Below are positions 59,697-64,000 of a stretch of 64,000 nucleotides of DNA, piece after piece (within the stretch, counting starts at the first letter, position 1; every line of letters begins with the position of its first letter). The stretch is from Sutcliffiella horikoshii (GTDB taxonomy: Bacteria > Bacillota > Bacilli > Bacillales > Bacillaceae_I), in NCBI RefSeq assembly GCF_002157855.1, contig NZ_CP020880.1, forward strand, positions 2,604,001 to 2,668,000. Reading direction: 5' to 3'. The position numbers and the translations under genes are program-made. The notes under the pieces were generated by a model. The model searched no databases. It was not told the origin of the DNA and worked only from the letters and a program-made list of their open reading frames with translations.

Positions 59697-60674
59697 TTAC
59701 TTCCCTCCTGCTGTATATGTATAGGGCTTGGATGTTGCATCTTCTACAATCAAGCCCTTATCAAGAAGATAATCAATCTGGCCGATTGTTTCAGAAAGTG
59801 TTAGTAAAAGTTGTTTTTCATAGACAGATTTAAAAAGGAACTGACAGATCTCATAGGCAGTGGCTGGCTGATTTTTGAGGTAGTTTAAAACCTTGTTTGC
59901 TCGTTTATCCTGCTGCTTTAATCGGGTCTCTAATAATACTGGGACATTTTTAACAATATCCCCATGTCCTGGAAGCACCCGTTTTATCGGTAAACGTTTC
60001 ATTTTTTCAATAGAGTGAATGTATTCAAGCATCGCTTTCTTCCGTTCCGCTTCATCCACATAAGGGGGCTCCACCAACGGATTAGGGGAGATATCCGCTA
60101 AAATTAAATCTCCACCGATTAATGTTCCACTCGTCTCATCAAAAAGAACAAGATGGCTGCTTGCATGCCCCGGCGTTTCCATGATGCGCCAATTTGCCAA
60201 ACCGTCCAGGCGGTCCCCTTCTCCAACAAAAGAAGTGAGCCCCCTTTGGCATGCAAAACGTAATGGCTTGTCAATGGCATCCAATACAGGATAAAAGCGT
60301 TCCTCCACTCCCATTCGCTCAAATAGCTCTTTATAGTATGCTTCATGAGTGGAAAAGTAACGTTGGTCCTGCGTCATCCAAGGGTGTGCACGTTTATGCC
60401 CATATACTGGTATATTAGCAGGAAAATAATCCAATAAACCAACATGATCTGGATGATGATGTGTCACTACCACTTGATCAATGTCTAATACCTTCAGTCC
60501 ATGACTGCTCAACTCGCGCTGAAAAACTTCCCAAGCTTCCATTGTTTTCACACCAGCGTCCACCAGTGTCACTTTATCGGTAATGATAATGTATGTATGT
60601 ACGTCCCCAACCGCAAACGGAGTCGGGATTGTAATTTGTTTAATCTCTTGCTTACAAGAAATGTCGTTCATCAT
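59697..60674 (-). CDS. MBL-fold metallo-hydrolase (YqjP-like)
   Basis: 325 residues. Metal-binding motif THHHPDHVG, then ETPGHASSH, GGDLIL and LPGHGDIV complete the metallo-beta-lactamase set; a C-terminal winged-helix-like segment (YEICQFLF) follows. Equivalent to B. subtilis YqjP. Two adjacent ATG codons start it. It lies divergently from proC, with the T-box in between on the other strand. Confidence 0.92.
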   Translation of the reverse strand: MMNDISCKQEIKQITIPTPFAVGDVHTYIIITDKVTLVDAGVKTMEAWEVFQRELSSHGLKVLDIDQVVVTHHHPDHVGLLDYFPANIPVYGHKRAHPWMTQDQRYFSTHEAYYKELFERMGVEERFYPVLDAIDKPLRFACQRGLTSFVGEGDRLDGLANWRIMETPGHASSHLVLFDETSGTLIGGDLILADISPNPLVEPPYVDEAERKKAMLEYIHSIEKMKRLPIKRVLPGHGDIVKNVPVLLETRLKQQDKRANKVLNYLKNQPATAYEICQFLFKSVYEKQLLLTLSETIGQIDYLLDKGLIVEDATSKPYTYTAGGK

Positions 60675-60969
60675 AATCCCCTTTTAATTCGTTTTAGTAT
60701 ATATATAAGTGATGTACAAAATTATAACGAAATAATAGAACCAAAACAGCCATTGAATAACCATTCAATTATAGAATGCACTAAATAAGGGAAAAAAGAA
60801 AGGGGTATTCCTGAATAACTATTAAAATTTCCCAGTTCATTTTTTTGAAATAACGTCCACGACTGTGTAGGAATTTTGAAGCAGCTTTCTCCAAATAAAT
60901 TAAACAATCGTGACAAATATCCCCTTGACTTTCCATCCCTTCCGATGGATAATGTATAAAATTACAAAT

Positions 60970-61201
60970 GATAACGTGACGAACGGGACCAGTAAAATGC
61001 TGCAAGATGAAAAGAGATGGAGGTTCACCGGCTGAAAGACCTCCTCATCCCCTGCACTTTTGAACCTACCCAGGAACAATCAGGCAAACCTGATCGTCCT
61101 CCCACGATACGGGAATCAAAGCTGGGTTCAACTAACCAATTAAGGTGGTACCGCGGATAAGACCTATCCGTCCTTTTATACAGGACAGATAGGTCTTTTT
61201 T
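60970..61201 (+). promoter_or_regulatory. Proline-type T-box riboswitch
   Basis: The T-box sequence AAGGTGGTACCGCGG is at 61142-61156, followed by a terminator stem (ACCTATCCGTCC with AGGACAGATAGGT, 61161-61194) and a T run. Upstream, Stem I (about 60975-61075) ends in a GGAGG.../...CCTCC apical arm and then has TGAACCTACC; the CCT at 61065-61067 fits a proline specifier. Uncharged tRNA-Pro would favour antitermination into proC. Confidence 0.92.
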
Positions 61202-61225
61202 CTATTTTAAAGGAGCGTGTTAATT

Positions 61226-62065
61226 ATGAAGATAGCATTTATTGGTGCCGGTTCCATGGCTGAAGCGATTATCGCCGGACTGTTAAAACAGGGAATCTGT
61301 GCAAAAGAGGATATAACAGTGACAAATAAACAGGATCAACAACGTCTCGAAAGCCTTAAAGATAAATATGGCGTAACCATTATGGAAAATAAAGAAGCCG
61401 CTGTAAAAGGAGCAAATGTGATTTTCTTGGCCATGAAGCCTAAGGACGCTAAAGACGGAATTCAAGCAATCAAATCCTATGTAACAAAAGAGCAGCTTAT
61501 TGTTTCCGTACTGGCAGGCATCTCGACTGACGTCATTCAAGACCTTTTTGAACAAGAATTGCGTGTCATCCGCTCCATGCCAAATACATCAGCGGCCATT
61601 GGTTTATCTGCAACTGCCATTGCAAAAGGCTCCTTAGCTACTGAAAGCGACTTGACCCTAGTACAATCGTTGTTCTCCGCAATCGGTCTATGCACCATTG
61701 TAGAGGAAGACCAACTTCATGCTGTAACAGGCGTTTCCGGAAGCGGTCCTGCTTATATCTATTACATTGCAGAAGCGATGGAAAAAGCAGCATTGGCTCA
61801 AGGACTTGATACAGAAGTCGCAAAAAAACTTGTCAGCCAGACGTTATTAGGTGCAGCTCACATGCTGCAAGAGACAGACAAAGATGCAGAAGTCTTAAGA
61901 AGAGAAGTAACAAGTCCAGGCGGGACAACACAGCGAGGGATTTCTGTCCTAGACGATTGGAAAGTTTCTGAAGCCTTTGAGAACTGTATCAAGGGGGCGA
62001 CAGAACGTTCACGTGAAATGGGCGAAGAGTTGGCGGAGAAACTGAGGGAAATGGCATCAAATTGA
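61226..62065 (+). CDS. proC: Pyrroline-5-carboxylate reductase
   Basis: 279 residues. N-terminal nucleotide-binding IAFIGAGSMAEAIIAGL; C-terminal signature HAVTGVSGSGPAYIYYIAEAM and VTSPGGTTQRGISVL. Final step of proline synthesis, NAD(P)H-dependent reduction of P5C. The proline T-box in its leader fits B. subtilis proI. ATG 61226 follows AAAGGAGCG. Cytoplasmic decamer in the family. Confidence 0.97.
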   Translation: MKIAFIGAGSMAEAIIAGLLKQGICAKEDITVTNKQDQQRLESLKDKYGVTIMENKEAAVKGANVIFLAMKPKDAKDGIQAIKSYVTKEQLIVSVLAGISTDVIQDLFEQELRVIRSMPNTSAAIGLSATAIAKGSLATESDLTLVQSLFSAIGLCTIVEEDQLHAVTGVSGSGPAYIYYIAEAMEKAALAQGLDTEVAKKLVSQTLLGAAHMLQETDKDAEVLRREVTSPGGTTQRGISVLDDWKVSEAFENCIKGATERSREMGEELAEKLREMASN

Positions 62066-62079
62066 CCCTCAACCCCACA

Positions 62080-62119
62080 AAAAAACAGCACTTGGAAGAG
62101 GGTTTACTTCCAAGTGCTG
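62080..62119. terminator. Rho-independent terminator
   Basis: A perfect 12-bp stem AGCACTTGGAAG/CTTCCAAGTGCT; seven T follow on the minus strand. Shared by convergent genes, best for the minus one. Confidence 0.8.
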
Positions 62120-62125
62120 ATAAAC

Positions 62126-62794
62126 TTAATCTAAAACTTCGACTTCAAACATCATATCCTCATATTCATCCATACTTACAAGAATTTCGTTTACAATCAA
62201 TTGCAACTTCTCAGTTGATAATTCACTTTTCCTATACTTCCTCACCTCGGCACTTAATTTCTTCTGCCACTCTTCTTTCATCACTTCATCATAGTAGCTG
62301 TAGAAAGAGAGATATAAAGGAAGGCCTTTGGGCCGCTCTTCACTTATCGCATCAGCAAATTTCACAGCCATGCTCTGTAGCGCTTCAACCTCATATTCTT
62401 TAGATGTGTGCTGCAAGTTAAATCTTATCGATTCATGGTCTTTTGTTTTAAAACGAAACTCCTCCCTAATGAACAAAGGGTCATTACTGAAGACGACCAG
62501 GTCATCATCCGTTGTCAAGAGCCAAGCATCCTTTTCACCAACATCCTTGACCTCACCCTCACCTGTAATAATGAGGTCATTGCTCATCACACTAAATGAA
62601 TCATAAGAATTATGAAGAGCAAAGATTGACATAATTGCAACTACACCAAGTCCTAATGAAATCAATCGCTCCAACCACTTCTTCTCAATCTTTTTCGTTA
62701 AGAAAGTGTGAAGTGAATTTAATAAAAAAAGAACAATGAGTAATGTTGCAAGATTAAATACCACCTGCGCCCACCCTGGCAAAATAAAAGTCAA
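62126..62794 (-). CDS. Hypothetical membrane-anchored protein
   Basis: 222 residues: two N-terminal helices (about 10-30 and 43-62), then a large polar domain with acidic and Lys-rich helices. No family recognised. TTG start with a six-G ribosome binding site about eight bases before it. It has its own terminator. Confidence 0.7.
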   Translation of the reverse strand: MTFILPGWAQVVFNLATLLIVLFLLNSLHTFLTKKIEKKWLERLISLGLGVVAIMSIFALHNSYDSFSVMSNDLIITGEGEVKDVGEKDAWLLTTDDDLVVFSNDPLFIREEFRFKTKDHESIRFNLQHTSKEYEVEALQSMAVKFADAISEERPKGLPLYLSFYSYYDEVMKEEWQKKLSAEVRKYRKSELSTEKLQLIVNEILVSMDEYEDMMFEVEVLD

Positions 62795-62819
62795 ATTTTC
62801 AGCCCCCCATTACCAAAAC

Positions 62820-63362
62820 TCATCCCCTATAAGGACTACCTAATTCATTGATACCAGTTACATTTGATACACGCCCTATATTTAAACTATCCTCTAAAAT
62901 GGCTTGATAGACGATATTGTAGTTACTATAGTAGGTTGGTATATCGCTAGGTTCAATAAAAATTCTTTCAAATGATTCATACTCTGCCCTAAAACTATGA
63001 AGCTTCTTGATATCCATTCTATAAAAAACCTGATATTCCACTTTAGGATAAAGACTCTCTTCGCTCCAGTGTGGATTATTATGATGATCGACCACGATGG
63101 AACCGAGCAAGCGGCAATCTCCTTCCACATACCCCTCCTCCATTGCTTCCCTTTGAAAACACATCTCTGGAGTTTCATTGAGTTCAATATGCCCACCGGG
63201 AAAATCCCATCCTCTATCTCTGAGGTTGACCAGCATCAACTTACCCTGATAAAAGCAATAACCGTGAGTGCTGGTAATTAAATCTCTTGGCGGAAGTTGA
63301 GATTGCTTTTCCCAGGTTAATTGGACGATTGCATCGCCCCAAGTTACTTGTGTAGATGTCAT
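62820..63362 (-). CDS. Nudix hydrolase
   Basis: About 180 residues. WDFPGGHIELNETPEMCFQREAMEEG is the Nudix box with GG, REAMEEG in place. Lacks other domains. Substrate unknown. ATG 63362 is chosen from AGGAG ten bases before it; TTG and ATG at 63371 and 63368 also lie in frame. Distinct from the Nudix gene at 37310. Confidence 0.9.
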   Translation of the reverse strand: MTSTQVTWGDAIVQLTWEKQSQLPPRDLITSTHGYCFYQGKLMLVNLRDRGWDFPGGHIELNETPEMCFQREAMEEGYVEGDCRLLGSIVVDHHNNPHWSEESLYPKVEYQVFYRMDIKKLHSFRAEYESFERIFIEPSDIPTYYSNYNIVYQAILEDSLNIGRVSNVTGINELGSPYRG

Positions 63363-63432
63363 GCGCATCAAACTCCTGTCAAATAAGCTACATTAATTTT
63401 AACATAATTAACCAATTAATAATGACTTTTCA

Positions 63433-63461
63433 TCCAAAAAAGCAGTTATCTTCGGGTAACT
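63433..63461 (-). terminator. Possible terminator
   Basis: CAGTTA/TAACTG hairpin with a short loop; six T follow on the minus strand. It lies left of the 52-bp array, far from the nearest upstream minus-strand gene, so its use is unclear. Confidence 0.45.
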
Positions 63462-63552
63462 GTCAAGACGGGATTAAGCTCTCAGATGCTTTGAAATAAT
63501 GGCTGGTGCTTTCCTTAGTGCTTAATCTCTGACTGATTTAATGAAATTCATT

Positions 63553-63780
63553 GTCACCAAGGTCTTCATACCGGCGATGAGGACTTCTCTACTCCTTTTT
63601 CCTCGTCACTCACGTCTTCATCACGTATATGAGAACCTCTCTTCTCCTTTTTTCTCGTCACTCACGTCTTCATCACGTCCATGAGAACCTCTCTTCTCCT
63701 TTTTTCTCGTCACTCATGTCTTCATCACGTACACGAGAACCTCTCTTCTCCTTTTTCCTCGTCACTCACGTCTTCATCAC
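63553..63780. repeat. Tandem array of 52-bp units
   Basis: Units start at 63579, 63631, 63683 and 63735, each exactly 52 bases apart, with a partial unit before and a 46-base last one. The unit opens GAGAACCTCTCTTCTCC and contains TCGTCACTCACGTCTTCATC. Not related in sequence to the array at 5119, but the period is the same. The rest of 63363-63859 has no gene I can support. Open frames here are repeat artefacts. Confidence 0.92.
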
Positions 63781-63810
63781 AACCCCAAACAACTATTTCA
63801 CAATCCCTAA

Positions 63811-63855
63811 ACAAAAAAGCCTGTCTAGAAAGACTACGCTCTCCAAACAGGCTTA
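63811..63855 (-). terminator. Rho-independent terminator
   Basis: AAGCCTGT pairs with ACAGGCTT across a 22-base loop, with six T on the minus strand. Ends the partial peptidase gene. Confidence 0.7.
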
Positions 63856-63859
63856 CAAA

Positions 63860-64000
63860 CTATAAATTCTTCACAAAATCAGCCAATATCGGTGGAAACT
63901 CCTCAAAAGAAAACTTAACATTCAATCTCTCTGTCCATTGATGAGGATCCTTCCCCACAGGCCCCAAGTTGAACACAGGCATCTGCAATGCTTCCATCTC
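63860..64000 (-). CDS. M20-family peptidase, RocB-like (3' end only)
   Basis: The last 46 codons of a minus-strand gene cut by the window edge. The peptide reads MPVFNLGPVGKDPHQWTERL, then FSFEEFPPILADFV. The GPxGKDxHxxTER segment is the C-terminal catalytic-domain end of M20 peptidases, and the form resembles arginine-utilisation RocB-type proteins. A terminator follows the stop. The family call is good, the subtype tentative. Confidence 0.7.
   Translation of the reverse strand, partial: EMEALQMPVFNLGPVGKDPHQWTERLNVKFSFEEFPPILADFVKNL

Noticed and set aside
63629-63941. Plus-strand open frames of about 80 codons over the second 52-bp array
   Set aside because: They arise from the repeat; the products are repetitive Ser/His/Leu sequence, overlapping frames give near-identical peptides, and no ribosome binding site precedes them.

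Overview
The window is AT-rich chromosomal DNA from a Bacillaceae bacterium. It shows strong GGAGG-type ribosome binding sites, frequent TTG/GTG starts, T-box and Bce-type regulation, and many homologues of Bacillus subtilis yod/yqj/yqk genes. The best lineage clue is the secreted subtilase at 31834-33771. Its mature part is very close to the oxidatively stable alkaline protease KP-43 of Bacillus sp. KSM-KP43, which points to an alkaliphilic Bacillus/Sutcliffiella relative (inference). I saw no rRNA, tRNA, transposase, prophage or CRISPR. This is ordinary chromosome with many small stand-alone genes and unusually repeat-rich intergenic DNA.

Layout. 1-6430: coiled-coil protein, thiolase and CoA-transferase genes divergent from HMG-CoA lyase (acetoacetate and leucine-type degradation), a 52-bp tandem array, and a UPF0060 membrane protein. 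6430-26930: a mosaic of small enzymes (phosphotransferase, GNAT, VOC, nucleotidyltransferase, esterases, nitroreductase, LysE exporter, DinB-like, PhnA/YjdM), an XRE-regulator/membrane-protein pair with an apparent autoregulatory operator, a secreted lipase-like protein and an SGNH hydrolase. 27064-31612: a complete Bce-type antimicrobial-peptide module (response regulator, kinase, ATPase, permease). 31834-36573: the KP-43-like protease, a tiny lipoprotein, a MutS2-like ATPase without an Smr domain, and a highly folded leader or non-coding RNA upstream of it.

36578-43292: DUF421 protein, Nudix, GNAT, aminoglycoside-adenylyltransferase-like protein, signal peptidase I, a HAD remnant, cupin, and an ABC-2 exporter. 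43631-44591: YqkB/YqkC-like pair and a CDGSH protein. 44649-51887: a tight operon EamA transporter - NikA/CntA-type lipoprotein - two permeases - two ATPases - MATE transporter. Upstream of it are two Zur-type operators and a good sigma-A promoter, which suggests a zinc-metallophore uptake system. 52131-64000: HAD phosphatase, a broken lipoprotein gene, radical SAM protein, an HPr-like protein lacking the active-site histidine, the SOS cassette uvrX/yolD-like/yqzH with LexA boxes, ankyrin protein, lipoproteins, yqjQ/yqjP-like genes, a proline T-box upstream of proC (proI), a Nudix gene, a second 52-bp tandem array, and the 3' end of an M20 peptidase gene.

The strongest leads are the Zur-controlled transporter operon, the structured RNA before the Smr-less MutS2 gene, the two unrelated tandem arrays that share an exact 52-bp period, and a dispersed TTTACTGTCC-type element found upstream of three minus-strand genes.
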